A stretch of DNA of 48,446 nucleotides, taken from Branchiostoma floridae. Taxonomy: Eukaryota; Chordata; Leptocardii; Amphioxiformes; Branchiostomatidae. Of the stretch, positions 11,201 to 24,505 are shown one piece after another; position 1 is the first letter of the stretch; every line of letters starts with the position of its first letter. The stretch covers positions 15,730,132-15,778,577 of the forward strand of contig NC_049981.1 of the NCBI RefSeq assembly GCF_000003815.2, written 5' to 3'. The notes beneath the pieces were generated by a model. That model was given only the letters and a program-made list of their open reading frames with translations, did not search any database and was not told where the DNA came from. The position numbers were made by a program, and so were the translations under genes.

Positions 11201-12398
11201 TCAACATAAAACGCCGCTTTTAGCCTCAAGAGAAGTGAAGACCTGAGGTCTTCAGATGGACAACAGTTCTAGGAAAAGTAGCGTCAATTTAGTTCCGTGG
11301 TCTTAGCGACAAATCTAAATTTCAACACTGCAGCCTCTACACCGTCCATTAATGCCCACACTCCAGATGGCTAAATGCTCCTCATGTAGAGAAGAAGAGC
11401 GCGGATGCTCCCAGACGCGGTCTGCTCTGAGACATTAGGTGCTGAAGAGATGTCTTCAAAGAAAACGCCGACAGACATTACTCTAATCACATGTATGTCT
11501 AATGAACACTGGTTGCTGGCAAATCGCCCTTCAAGTATTCACTTCTACCACATCAAACTCAAGTCGGTGCATTTTAAAACAATCAAGACCCGCCGTGGGG
11601 CGCGCCAAGCACCAGAGTTACCCAACTTACGGGGGAGAGGTTCGCCCCGTGAAATGCATTTTCCGCGGCGGAGTGAATGGATAACACTGGGCGGGCACAC
11701 AGCTGTGTAAACCGCAATCTGCCCCGAGCGAGCGCCGTCACAAATGAATTAGAAAACAACCTGTCTCAACCTTGGCACGCGACAAAACTTTGGTATCTCT
11801 TTTTCTTTCCCTTGCTTAAGAAACATTATTAGCGAAGATAATTTATTGAGACACGGACTTGGTTTATTTGAGTCATGTCATTCTATGATTTTTCTGATGA
11901 CGAATGTCCCTCTTGACATTAAGTGCTAACTTTACGGTAAGAAAACATGACGGGTTACAGCTGAATCTGCTCACGAATGTTGGAGTGTTTGTTCTTAACC
12001 AGGATGTACTATTGTAACGCATGCTGCGCTAGTCCGTAGCCAAACATGCCAGTATGTAGGGAAAGAGAACACAGTGGAAGCGCACTCTTGTTTGCCACTT
12101 GTGTGCTTTAGGCAGACAAATATCGCCTTTTCGTGGTCTAATTGGCATAACGCTGTGCCAAGCTTGCTTCCTGACTTTAAGACTAAGTGTCTTAGATTTA
12201 TGTCTAAGAACACGTAAAATGAATACAAAGTGAATCGTCGAGAGGGTTTTAATTCTCTCTCAGAACCAGACGCTCGTTGTTGTATAGCAATATTTAAAAT
12301 ATTCCATAATGGTGTTGGTAATCCTTATGGCGTTGCTGTCAAAAAAAATGTTAAACAGCTTTCTACTTCAAATACCAGTGGAATAGCTAGCCCTCTAC
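8288..12398. other. Intron segment, little structure
   Basis: It holds a short TA run near 8872-8882, a G10 homopolymer at 9713-9722, and a second TCTCGCGAGA palindrome at 9977-9986. Open frames of up to about 100 codons show no domain or exon character. A CpG-rich patch lies at about 11590-11740. Confidence 0.45.
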
Positions 12399-12488
12399 TG
12401 TAGTGCTTGCTCATCTGTGTGGCCCAAGTACCACAGAGACGGAGATTGGTACCACCCTATACACCAAAAGATGTAGGAAGGATTTCAA
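12399..12488 (+). repeat. Dispersed repeat, copy B
   Basis: Counterpart of the element at 6547-6633, in the same orientation. The word tgtagtgcttgc is followed by ca-ctgtgtg, then a looser match ending in caccaaaag and ggaaggattt. The copies are about 5.85 kb apart. Confidence 0.5.
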
Positions 12489-12839
12489 CTTTATACTTTA
12501 AAATATCCAGCAAAACACTGAACAGATGTGCTATTGAATAGACAGGATTTTCTGAGCCGTGCTTCCACTGTGGTGGCATGCAGCAAACACAGATACCAGC
12601 GAGAAAAGCGTGCTTTCCTCTTCTGGGAGATTACCCGCTGTTTTATTAGAGGCTGTCGCATTTGTATGATAGTGATGAAACGTGGCCAGAAGATACACTG
12701 GCACTTTGGGATCCAGGTGTAAATTGAGAGAGCTACCCGGTAAGCTCTTCCTCCTCTTGCAACCACTTACCAGGAGCTAAGGGAACGCAACCTTGAAAAC
12801 AACCTAAAGACCGACAGCACTCCACAGCTGAGCAGCTAG

Positions 12840-13520
12840 CGCCGCCGTGGTTTTTGGAAACCCGCCTGACATTTGCACTAATGCTGTGATGAATGAGGGC
12901 GTGCGCGCAGGTGTGGGGGGAAAATGAGGTGGTGCGGCGGTGGTCCGTCCCCACTGCGGGTCCTCAGCTGGCTCGGGTTGCCGGCATAAAGCGTGGCGAT
13001 ACAGCGGGGCTCAACTTCAGCTACACGAGATCCACCGCTAGCGGCCAAATGCGCCTTCTCCCTCCCATCCGTCATGATCAAGGCGAAGCGGGAGAATCTC
13101 AAGAGGGCTGCCTCCGCCTTCGCGGGCTTCGAACTCGCGTCCCAAGAGACGACATCTAAACCCCAGTGCGTTTCCGCGGCGCCCAGGTTTCACCGGAGCG
13201 CTCCTGCGAAAACCTAGCCTTCAGCAACCCTGGCGTCACCCGCGTCGCAGCGGAGAACAACCCTCACCGCCATCATCATCCCAAATAAGACAAAACATTT
13301 TATAACCCATCGCTAGCGGTGATAGTGACGACCTAAACACATTACTCCACAGCTCCCCAGAGGTTCCCGAACTACTTGGACTAACTTAGCCCCAACACAA
13401 CAGTCTCGTTAAAGAAGAGAAGCAGGGAAACAGTTAGTGGCGCGGCGGCCTTTAACGCACAATTTGCCGACGGGCGCGGGAGAAGCCCGTGTAATCCCCG
13501 GGCGGCGTCAAGAAATGTAA
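12840..13520. other. CpG-rich patch
   Basis: CpG dinucleotides are much denser here than in flanking sequence (for example gcgtgcgcgc, gcggcggcc, gggcgcggg). Overlapping frames in several phases reflect the lack of TA-rich stop codons, not a gene. A small hairpin (gacgggc ... gcccgt) lies near 13468-13490. It could be an unmethylated element or an alternative promoter; this is unproven. Confidence 0.4.
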
Positions 13521-14479
13521 TTGTGAAGAAAAGTGAATCAAATGAGACTCAGCACTGACACGGTATTACATTTTGTCACGCGCCAGGGGATTCGTTACTC
13601 TTCCTAGTACTACTGCCTGATGGTAGCGATACAGGATGTACGGGGTTGGGTTAGAGATGCGCGCAGAGCAATAACACGTGCCAGCACACTAGCTTTATCC
13701 CAGGATCTACAACTTGGGTGTTAATACCGAGTAGGACATGGTATATAATCATCGTTTTAATAAAAAAAAAACTTTACTTAATGTTATCACAAGCAAATTA
13801 GCTTACTTTACAACAGTCAAGACACTTTTTGGATATGGCTATGTGTATATCTAGTAGCACAGCGACCGGGCCTATTGGAGTATAGATACATATTTGGTGG
13901 GCCGCTCATATCTTTCATTGAAGAATCTTATCGAGTCTGAAACTTGTTGAAGTGGAAACGACCCGACTGCCAAGATGCATGATACGATAGAGAGTACTGG
14001 AAGCTGGACTTTGTGAAAGCTTCGACGCTAGAGTAAGAATATCTTTGTATGTACTGGTGCTTTGCGGACAATATTACAGAATTAAAGTATAAACTACATA
14101 TGAAATAAGTTGAATGCACAAAAAATTGTTGCCATATGAAGCTGTTAAACTTGGAAGCATTGGAACTAACTTGAAAATGTTCTTGAAAGATATTCACTGT
14201 TCATGTAAAGGTTCGTGAAATTTATGTACGCATCTTCTATCAATCTTAACGTAAATCTAACTTGAAAGGGTTTATTATTAAAAATTTGAAAATCCATAGA
14301 ATAAACTGCCATAACTATTGGAAATGTGGATAAGTAGTTCTTCACATGGCCATAACGGGAACTTCTGCTGATAACGCTAAATTTGTCTTCGCTATCTTCC
14401 TTTCCTCGCACATTCACTTATCAGTGGTTTTCTAATCAATAGTCTACCATCGTGCTCTTAAACGGAGTCTGTTAGCTCA
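13521..14479. other. AT-rich intron segment
   Basis: AT-rich sequence without recognisable exons, repeats or motif clusters. Confidence 0.45.
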
Positions 14480-14580
14480 GCTTCTTCTTTGTTTGTGTCT
14501 GTTCTGCGCATGTCCTCGCGTCTCCTTTGAGACGAGTGATTGGACAATAACACATTTGCCCCCGCGGCCATCTTGAACTT
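14480..14580. promoter_or_regulatory. Candidate element with CCAAT and YY1 motifs
   Basis: It contains a CCAAT box in reverse (attgg at 14539-14543) and a YY1-type site in reverse (gcggccatctt at 14564-14574), next to a small inverted repeat (cgtctc/gagacg). The arrangement resembles a minimal TATA-less promoter, but no transcript evidence is visible. Confidence 0.25.
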
Positions 14581-17500
14581 CTGCCAACAGTTGGTGAAGC
14601 TTACTCCTCTCTCTCCAAGGCCCCAGCGGAACAAACTTTGCTTCAAAAAGACATAGAGGTCAGCAAAGACACTTTATCTTTTTATCGTCCAGTGAACAAT
14701 GTCGTAAAAACCGTGACAAACGCGCTCCCTTTAGCGCTGACAATGCCCGACAATATCTCTGGCTTATCGAACCAAAGATACTAAATTTGGACGTGACGAC
14801 TGCTGCATGGGACAAGGAAACATCCTTTGTTGCTTGGAGCAGAAAACCCGCTAATAGATAAGGGTCCTGTGGGGGATGTTTATCAGTGCCGTTGTCTGTT
14901 TCTGGCAGTATATGACATGAGATAGCACGGTGTGAGAGGGTTGATGCGCACTCCGGGGGAAATGGTCTTTGTAATGGATTCTGGAAGATGACGACGGGGA
15001 GGGCACGAGGGACTGGGGAGTCGGTTTTCCACAGGAAATTGGAATGGGTGAAAAGCTGTGACAGAGGGGCCGCCGGAACTGAATGTGAGGTTGTGAAAAA
15101 TCTAACCTGATCATCTCTAGCTTCTGGCTGGAGAAAAAAGTCGGTCTTGTTTTCGAATGCGCGGCCGCGAATGCATGTCCGTTATCAGCGTAATTGGTAT
15201 CGACCCGTGTTAGAACCCAAGGCCGCGTCGAGCCTCATTTGGCGGGAGGTAATGCCGAGGAACTTGATTCTCCTCACGGCCGGGGCAAACTTGAAATAAG
15301 ACGACCAATAACCGGGCTTAAATGGGAGAGGGAGAACAAGAGAAAACGTGTAGCGGCAAGCGGCGTGTGCCCCCAAGGAAGAAACCTGAGTCAGTTTCCA
15401 ATACGCCTTGGCACAATGAGAAAGAGACCCTTGTGCCATGGCCGACTACATCATGTCAGCAACCTTATTATGCCCCCAACAACCTCATCCCACATTGATC
15501 TCCTAAACAGACCTGCCAACCTGCATTTATTCTTCGATTTTACCTGCCGTGATCGCAGGGGATATCCCAAGACCAGTATTCTTTTCGGCCCTGTCTGCCA
15601 TTGAGGCTGATCTGAAAATTGACAGACTTGCAGACGATATCCTGACAGAGAACGCTATAAAGGCGCGAATTGTTCCCGCGCTTCACCTTCACAGAACCCC
15701 ATTCAGTCAAAAGATGCATGATGGTCTATAAAATTGCACCCATTTTTTACCAGTCATGACCTACTTGGGAACAGCAAAGTACTCGTTTCGTATAACAGAC
15801 CAAAAATTAGCTACTACCGAGTTGCTGGAGCGTCTCAGTGGTCCCGAAATCCAAGTTGATTAAGTACATGTGTAGAGCAGGGTGTCTTCTCTTATCGCGG
15901 TAACCCCCTGGCCTTGCTGCTCAAATCCGGAGTAATAAAGCGCGAGCTCGCATTATGTCATAATTCTACTCGCCCGGGGTGTACTTATTTCTTCCGCGGC
16001 ACTGGGTCCACATGGGACCCGCAAGATCCCACCAAGCATCTCCGGGAAGTTCTATCATAGAGAATCTGCAGCTTTGATTGGAAAATTTGGTGCGGAACAT
16101 TATTTCCGCTAGCTAAGGGCGGTTGTAAGCACACATATATCAACAAATGACCCTAGAATTGGCACGTGCATGAGGGTTAAAGGGCAAGGGGGAGGAGTTA
16201 AAGTTATGGCTAAGACCTGATTCAATCCCAGGCTGTGCTTAAAGGCAGGTGATCTGCATAGCAGTACAGGTACAATGTGATATGGGCAATATAGTCCATG
16301 GAACCAAACGGACTAAAAGGCAAAGTTTAGCTATATTCTTTTGTGTTGGTTTCTTTTTCTTGCGAATATCAAAGGTTAGAGAAAAAAACAATTTGTGGTA
16401 CAACATTTATCTCAATAACGTTTTGATTATGACTTCATATTTCTCCTTATCATATCATATCACAGAAAATCCTAGTCCGCTTTGGCGCTATTTTTTCCTA
16501 ATACTTCCCAGAGAGAGTTTGGCGACTGCGGTATCAAAGACGATCTAATATCTCCGTACGCTAGCGTACTATGAGACAGAAGAGATCAGACGTCAAAATA
16601 AGGCAATATGTCAATTTCACCTTGGCGCCACGCTGAGGGCCTTTCTTTAATCCAGCCCAACTCGGAGTGCCAGGTTCTTTTGGAGACAATTTAAACATTA
16701 GAGCCAAATGGAGAAAAATGTGGCTTTGTATTGGAGCTGAGCATAAAGGAATGAACGCATTTCATACTTTATAATGATGTACGCACTACACGGCAACAAT
16801 GATGGGACGTTATGGCGTATTCAGGCATTACGCGTTAGGAGTATAGTTTGGGAAACAGATGGTATAACGGCGCAATTGCGAGTTGGAAATCCTTCCTATT
16901 TTGAGGAAAGTCGTTTGATTCAATGTGGTACTGTAGCTCATGTAACACATAGAATTATTCATTTTTTTTGTCTCCAAGGCAGTAAAATCTTGCCTTTCTT
17001 CCAAGAGAACAGTAGATGAAACCGTAAAACACTGATCAAAAAGCGGGAACTTCTCTCTGACATGTTTATACGTCGCCGTATCGTACACGTCTGGATGTAC
17101 CTACGAACAAGATCGATCCACGAGGGGTTAAAGAACAAGACTATCTGCGAGCGATGTTGGCGCCGAAGAAGCTAACGGGACAGGTGTAGGGACGTGAGGT
17201 TACCTCACCAATACGCGCTCCGCCAGCGGGGCCGATACCATCTCGGCAGGCTCTTGATAGTGTCACTTTATCAAATTCCGTGTCTGCTCGCGGGGCTGAG
17301 TTGATTGTTGCACAGACACTACAGACGACATGTATGCGTACAGAACCGTCATGACACTTGTGGGCTGTGCCCCCCGCCCCCCCCCCCCCGCCCCCAGGAA
17401 AAGACGATCGCGGCAACGGTAACCCTTCACCGTTGCTTCTTACGTAGTGTGACTGAGTGGAGAGACTTAATTTTTTAATCTGCCAATATTGCCACCAGTC

Positions 17501-18890
17501 CTTTACAGGGAAGGGTGAAATGAACGAAGATGCGACAGTTATTGGACAACTCTTCAAGCATGCCAAAGAGTGACCACAGGGTCCTGCATTTTCTTGTACT
17601 GAGTATTTTCTCACAAAATGCTTATAGCCAGTCGGCATAACTGATTAAAGTCATTTCCAGGCTTCAAAAACAAGTAATTGTATTACAACAGCTCTGTACT
17701 ATCGCGAGAAACGAGAAAGGGCCATTCAGAAAAGATCTTCGACCCAGCCATTGCAAAGATTTGCGCTCTGTCCGTTGCCCGGTTATTGATATTTTTATCT
17801 ACACAGCAGTTTTAAAACTCTTAATACTTCTGGAAGAAGGAGTGTTAAGCATAAAAAATTAAATCCTTGATATGATAAAAAAACCTATGTACTATGACAG
17901 TAACAAAGGAGCTAAACACCGAACTAATCTTGGCTATATTTTGCCTCAAACTTTGCTTAATTTTGTCGCCTTGACCGTCAAAAGTCAGGAGATAAAGTTT
18001 ACAACTGTGAGCTGTAGACACCATAAAGGCGATAACATCACCGTGGCTGTGATAGTTCATCGTTTTTATTTCCCCTGACTTTACCGACCTTGATGGTGTA
18101 TGATAACGCATTGATCTTAAGTGCTATGGCCAGTTTTACCGCCGGTTAAGTACATTAAATAGTTAACAAACATTTGTAGCTATGGAGACTGTACATGTCT
18201 TTAAAAAACTGGGTACACTTTGACCCATACCAACACACGTAAAATACAATCATACTTTCCTTTTCAAATTTTAGATTGTTGTAAAGATATATAAAAAATG
18301 TGTTTATAATGCATGTCATGCGTTGCAAGTGTATCATTAGATAAAGCATGTCCAAATTATCATCAATTATGTCTATATGATTAGACGTCCATAATACACA
18401 TTAATATCATTTCATTTGTGTCTCATGGCGTTTTGCTATTTGAGAAGTTTTATTATACTTCGAGTAATTTGGCGTCCCTGAAAGAGATAGGGGTAAAAAA
18501 TTATGGAATAATGATCAACTACAGTGATTATCCAAGTCGTCTATTCCAAGCTGTTCCCCCAAACAAAAGAGCTTAAAACCTAAAAGTTCCATCTTGTTTC
18601 AGCCGCTAACAAATCCTGCAAACCGCGCGGCAGCCACAGGATAAGCGACATGACAAATCTCGTGACTTTGCAAGAAAACGCAATTATAAAAACAACCCAA
18701 AAACATCAATTAAGACCCAATTTCCATTCAAATTATACCCAGGCGACAAAAAGTATTAACGTAGGCAACATTAATGAGGATTTATTGTGACTAATGAGAA
18801 GAAAACTTCATAAATGCAATAAATCAAAATAATAAAACAAGCTTCGGAATTATAGCAGCTCTTTATCAAAACCGGCAGCCATAGAAACCG
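14581..18890. other. Intron segment with simple structures only
   Basis: Contents are a NotI-type GC patch near 15160, a perfect 14-bp palindrome (gtacgctagcgtac) at 16556-16569, and a poly-C run at 17370-17395 with two interrupting Gs. The 165-codon minus-strand frame at 17638-17141, the longest in the window, reads poly-Gly through the C run. It has no domain and is rejected as a gene. Confidence 0.45.
17370..17395 (+). repeat. Poly-C tract
   Basis: 26 bases are all C except two Gs. It is a potential G-quadruplex former on the minus strand, which is the transcribed strand of the presumed intron. Confidence 0.9.
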
Positions 18891-18927
18891 ATTGATATCA
18901 ATTAAAATGCGTTTCCAAGATGGCGGC
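18891..18927. promoter_or_regulatory. Palindromic ATTGATATCAAT next to a YY1-type site
   Basis: A perfect 12-bp palindrome at 18891-18902 contains two opposed ATTGAT cores, the ONECUT/PBX-type half site. It is followed by attaaaat and by AAGATGGCGGC at 18917-18927, a strong YY1 match. Inside an ONECUT intron this is a plausible autoregulatory site; this is inference. Confidence 0.35.
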
Positions 18928-21900
18928 GGACAGGGTGCCCAAATATGCTGTGGGTAGCCCCGCCATCGTTCACTGTCTGATTTTATTGTTTGGGAGATTA
19001 TTCCGCAAGGAGACATATAGAGATTGATGGGAAATCACGCAGGAGTCCATCTACACATGCACCTGCCAGCACCTACACAGTGTCTATTGGAAAATTTTGG
19101 TTACAGGGAATTTTTCTATTGTTCAATTTGAATGGAGGTTTATATATATAGTAGTATATACAGCAACGTAAGTACATACTGGTTGTCTAAAAGAATCCTC
19201 CTATATTCTACCAACCTGAGAAAATTATTATCGGATAGGTGTCGTATAGTCTATGCGTTTTCTTTTAGTTATTCAACACACTGTAATTGGCTCTTTTGGG
19301 TAGAACATGCAATGAATATTATTTTTTCATTGTCATCAATTTTTGTTTATAGTTTTGGTGACTATGTATATTGTTGTGTAGTTATTAGGTTTAAGTTCAA
19401 ATATGGACAAAATAATCTTATTTTTGTAGCAAAAATTAACTTCAAAAATACATGTCGATGCCTACTCTCTGACACTTAATATGACCCTTACGTTTATACT
19501 CAAATCCTTTCAGGTGCCACCATTTATTATATTTTCTTTTTTCAACCGCATTCTCTTTTTTATTTCAATTGATTATGAGAATGAGATTACATCGTCTGTA
19601 GTCTTGTAGATTAGGTTGATGTTGGTTAATATGTATATAAAAACAATGCAGGCTACGACAACCTTTTTCTTGAAGTACATAAACGTCCGTACATAACAGG
19701 CACGTAGAGTAGGGAGTGCTTACACTTGTGACAATCCGGGCAAAATCCCACATCAAAGCTACATATTTCAATATTTATTTTGCATAAAGGGATACGGTAT
19801 CACCGGCGGGGGAAAATCACACGCGCCCGAACATGACACAGCCTTGCCGGTGCCCTTAAATTCTCACCTGTACGGCGGATCAAAGTCGGCAGGTGAGGAA
19901 AGGTGAACCGGTAGTTATAAGAAGGAGCCATCGCACCAGAAAGCAAATATGGTTATCTCTGAGTGTCAATATACCTAGTCAATAATTACTGACGTGAATC
20001 CGCTATAATCGGTCGCTGAGAAATATCAACAGAAGAAAGAACATGCCAACACCCGTGCCCTTTGTAGAGCAATGCTGCCGTTCGGGCGTTACCCTAGGAG
20101 ACTTCTCAAAACAGCGAGACCAGACGGTTGTCGCCAACAACTACTCAAAACATACAATAACAGATGTACGACATACAATTATACGGAAAAGGGTCAGAAA
20201 TGGCCATGAGATTATTTGAACGCCCACCCAGTAATGCAGCACTATTTGTCATATCTATATGTGTGCTGGAGTTTTGCCATTGCTTCTTAAATGGAAAACA
20301 GCTAGGAAATAGAATGTAGGAAGATAAATATCGAACGTGTACAACTACAAGAAAGCATTTACAAGAAAGGATTTCGTCCAAGTTTTGCCTCTTTCTGGTT
20401 TCATTTTATTTCTTTGCTGTGTAAGTTGAAATATTTGCTAACTTTTGCACCCAATAATTATCTTGGCAATGAGCACCTATCGAACAACCTCTGGAATAAG
20501 GCAAAGGGATGTGCTCGTTTTATCCATGGCAACTTGTTGATGGAGTCAAAATCATTAAAAGCCATCCAGTCAGTGTAAACACATGTCACATCACTTGAGG
20601 GTTGCATGATAAGAGTGAAAGGAGTTGCGTAAGAAAGTGTTTTGAAGAAGTTGACATATGTGTATTCAATGTGTGGGCGGGTATTGGTTATTCAGAGCAG
20701 TGGGAGGGGCAAATGGGGTCAAGTTACGTGGGGTCATAATGTTTTGCCCACAACAAAACCTATTGTTTAAATACCGTATTGTGACCCTCCTCCAATATTG
20801 TGCAATCATTGTGAAGACATTGCTGGTTTCTATACAAAGAATTTATTTACATAATAGTCATCGGTTCTTTTGATATCTTTTGAACTTTGTAGTTTGCTGG
20901 CACAAAGGACCAAGGCACATGACTTCGAAGAAAGCATCTCAGTTGATGTTTAAAAAAATTAAGTAAACAAGAATGCGGCGAGTCGGTACATGATTTCTAT
21001 ATGTAAGCAATTTTTTTCTTACTTTAAAAACTTCTGTAAGAACCTCAAGAGCACAACGTAATTGTGGATGGCACCTTTACAGCAATGGTGGAATTTTGGT
21101 AACTATATTCTGCAGTAAAGGCTGCGAATACAAAAAAAAAATATGATATTTTGTTCATCCTCATTGAAGAACACAAAATAACCAATGGAAATCTTATGGT
21201 TGTGATAGCTAGAATATCATTCCAAGAAACTTTTGTTGTAGACCTATTTTTAGATGTGAGGGGGGACATTTCAAAGTTTTACCAGACATTTTGGGTTGTT
21301 GGAAAACCCGGGTTTGTGACACTTTGACCGACTTATTCCACTTGCAAATTATTCAGCCTGTTTAATTAGTGTCTAGTATGTTGTTTCCAGCAACCCAAAG
21401 ATTAAGTGGAGACCAGCTTGCGACACGGAATACCATGACGCACCGTGGTTGCAACGGTCCGTCGCCATCTTTGTTAAAGTTGCCCAAATGGCCTGTAGAA
21501 ACTCCTTGAAAAGAATGAATAATTCCCTACAGAAGGTGCCCGAGTGCTCTCTCAAAAAACGCCTCATAAAGTTCCTGAACACATAAACATCCTCGTGTCC
21601 TATTCTCTAGGTGCCCAGTCGAAGTAACGGTCCGAACAATCATTTTCCTTCCGAAGTACTAGCACAGCTTGTCTCTACTCAGCTCAGTGAACTACGTCCC
21701 TCCATAAACAAAGGACAACAATTGAACAAATTAAGGAGACAAATGGCGCGAGAGGCCATTAGAATCTGATGACTCTAGGATTCTTTTGTTAGCAGGCTAC
21801 ACGCACTACGCTGCAACATATTGTTTCCCCTACCACGTACCACCGGTGTTTCATCGCGGCAAATTGAGCGGAAACCCTCGCCGAACGCTCCGGATTTGTA

Positions 21901-23137
21901 CAATACGATTATTAATAGACCCCGCGATCAAATATTACGCCGTTCGCCAGTAATTACGGTATGCCGTGATGTTTCTTCATGGGACCTGGAATCTTCACAG
22001 GCATGTAGTTAATATTCTTCACTTCTAATAAAAGAATTCATTTCAAGGTCTCTGTATACAATGTACCCGTTGTGCCTGTAACCACCGTTATGTTGATATT
22101 AATGTTAGGGAAATTCTAAATACGTTTTAAAAAAGCTGAAAATTTGACTTTCCAGTTTATAATACTGTGTAAACCAATCTTTTGGTTTTGTTGTTTCTGT
22201 TAGGCCTGCATTTCATGAGACTCATATTTAATACTATTCAATTACAAGCTAAACTTAAGTAGCAAGTACAAAAGGTACATCATTCAGTATAAAACCATGA
22301 ACATCTGACTTGCCATCGTATTACAACATGCAGTGCTCAGATTTAAAAAAACCCAACTGTCATATGCTATTTGATGCTATGCACAAATCCCAACCAGTAT
22401 AAATCTGCGATTAAAACGAGCCGTAATAAGGAAGTGAACATTTATCATGACGTGGCAAATTACCTAAGCCCCGCATGTGAGTCTTAGCGATAAGGAAGTC
22501 TGTAAGGAACGGTGTCTTAAGCGAATATTAAGCACCAGAGTATTACTAAACCACCGCCGCAATGTGCTTCGCATCAGAAATATGAATGATGCTTTCGAAA
22601 ACACGATTTCAAACGCTTAGACGCTGACCCTCAACTGTCTTTAAGCGCTTGCGTGTCTTTTCCCATATTGCTTGAGTCCTCAATGCTGTCATGACTGTTA
22701 ACTATCAATTTTGATAAGACAGAAAATTCCGGGCTAGCGCGAGGCGTCAGTGGTGGGAAATTAAGATAAGGCCGGCCCAAATTGCTGTACTAACGTCGAC
22801 GATTGCGAAATGATCTTGCTCCAGTTTACTATATTAGATGAGTGGAGTTGTCATATTTTCCAATTTCGCAGCAACGTGCACCTGTCAGAGGGCGGAAATT
22901 CGGCGGGGTAGATTATCCTGACTATTAAATGTAGGAGGGCGATCTCCCGGGCCCTGACACCGACTTGTTCGGGTCAGCGCGCCCAGATGCGGGGAAAGAT
23001 TGAGCTGAGGACCTTCGGCCCCGGGTTGCTGACACCAGGGCGCGAGGATTACGGAGGCCCGCCGCCTCGTTTCACTGTTGGAAATGAGAAACTACTGGGC
23101 AATCATGCGCTGGGGCCGGGCAGGGCACTGCCACCAA
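18928..23137. other. Intron segment with one paired E-box element
   Basis: Mostly AT-rich. The notable part is 19863-19905 (separate entry). Near 22804-22870 tgcgaaat and atttcgca form a spaced inverted pair. From 22880 the sequence turns CpG-rich. No exon-like frame was found. Confidence 0.45.
19863..19905. promoter_or_regulatory. Inverted CTCACCTG / CAGGTGAG pair flanking a TCF-like site
   Basis: CTCACCTG at 19863-19870 and its perfect inverse CAGGTGAG at 19890-19897 flank ATCAAAG (19879-19885, TCF/LEF core). A further AGGTG is at 19901-19905. Paired CACCT(G) boxes are the preferred target arrangement of ZEB-type repressors, and Snail binds CACCTG. Function is inferred. Confidence 0.35.
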
Positions 23138-23515
23138 GACCAGGGGTTACCAGGGCAAACCCCCATCCGTTAAACAGCTTTTCATCTTTCTGTTGTTAAC
23201 ATCTGATTCAAAGACGTGAAACTATAGTTTTATCCTTACTCCACGAACTATAGACTTTACAAATGCTAATGATATAACTGAACGAATAAATCAATTCAAA
23301 TTCTAGACTTTCCACCATTGACCAGAGGTTATCGGGCTCAGTCCCCACCCTTTAAACGGCTTTTCACGTTTCTGTTGTTTCAGTGCTAATCCTAAGAAGT
23401 AAAATTGGATTTTCATCTACTGTAACTTCCTTACACCATGAAACGGCCACACAGTGAAAAATGATAATGACATAACTGTGAATGAACGTATAAATGATCT
23501 TGAATGGTAGAGTCA
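23138..23515. repeat. Diverged tandem duplication, unit about 182 bp
   Basis: Unit 1 starts gaccaggggttacc at 23138 and unit 2 gaccagaggttatc at 23320. Both continue with a cccc-rich word, ttaaac-gcttttca, tttctgttgtt, a gtaac/atcctt-type word, ataactg and gaa(t)gaacg-ataaat in the same order. The whole unit was copied head to tail and has since diverged. Confidence 0.85.
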
Positions 23516-24505
23516 ACACTAAGAAAGACACTAAACTGAAAAGATACTTTAGAACTTTCAGAATTGACACTTTTCCAAACTGTAGCTGTGACGCGGTCAT
23601 ATGACCTCCTGAATGGTTGATTTTACAGTTGAGTCTCCGCTGGACATGAGCGACAGCCACAATGATGGATGAGATTTACTTGGATATCCTTCGCCTAACA
23701 CGACTCAGCAGTCCACATACATTCATCATTTCTTATATTCAATCTCCCGTATGTCGCTATTCCTGCAATCAAGGCGCGAGATATTCCCCCAAACTCCACT
23801 CCTCTATAAGTTTCTATTTGCTATTTCCTCATGCGCTATGTAAGCTTTAGCAATTTAGCCATCGTTGTGATAGCTACATCACTTCAAGAACGTTGTCCTA
23901 TGGATCTCGCCAGTACTTGTGGTTGGCGCGTTTTACTCAAACCCAAGATGCTGTGCATGTGACGAAGAAAACAAATTTCTAGTGTGTAACCTTGAAAACC
24001 TGTCGAAACTTTGGCTTGTTACTTGTTCTTTTTATGTCCTTGAAAAGTTAAGAAAGCCAGCAGGTTTTAGTTCCACTACATCTTAAAAAGAGTTATGTAT
24101 GGGCATCTATGTACGTTAACTGACCTTCGTACAGAGTTATAAAATTAATGTCACAAACTAATATGAAGACTTCACAGACGAGACTTGAGCTTGGCTTCTC
24201 TCCACGTCTTGTAGGAACTATTTCCCGGCCCACCAATACCCGGGGGATGTTTGGGGTGCACGTTGTTTATTTTACGGGGTCTTGGGCACGGCGTTTTCCG
24301 GACAGATCGGTCCTCAACAAATCAATACGCCGGCGGATTGACATGCCAGGTCGCGAATGGAGTTGAGGTCGTTTAAATAGAAGTCTACCAGGGGACTTGG
24401 GCCAGAGAGGCCAGCCCAGAACTCTCCTCCTCAGCCGTCCCAAGGGGCGCGGCTCCAGTCTTGCGATCGCTTATAGGGAATGAGGGTCGCGGCAAGTGAT
24501 CGGCG

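Noticed and set aside
13120-13160. Possible tRNA T-arm (cgggcttcgaactcgcgtccc)
   Set aside because: No matching A box, acceptor stem or anticodon arm was found.
15549-15731. 60-codon frame with a plausible helical composition
   Set aside because: Too short, no domain recognised, and no splice signals were defined.
17141-17638. Longest open frame in the window (165 codons, minus strand)
   Set aside because: It is kept open by a poly-C run read as Gly repeats, has no domain and has no exon-like codon pattern.
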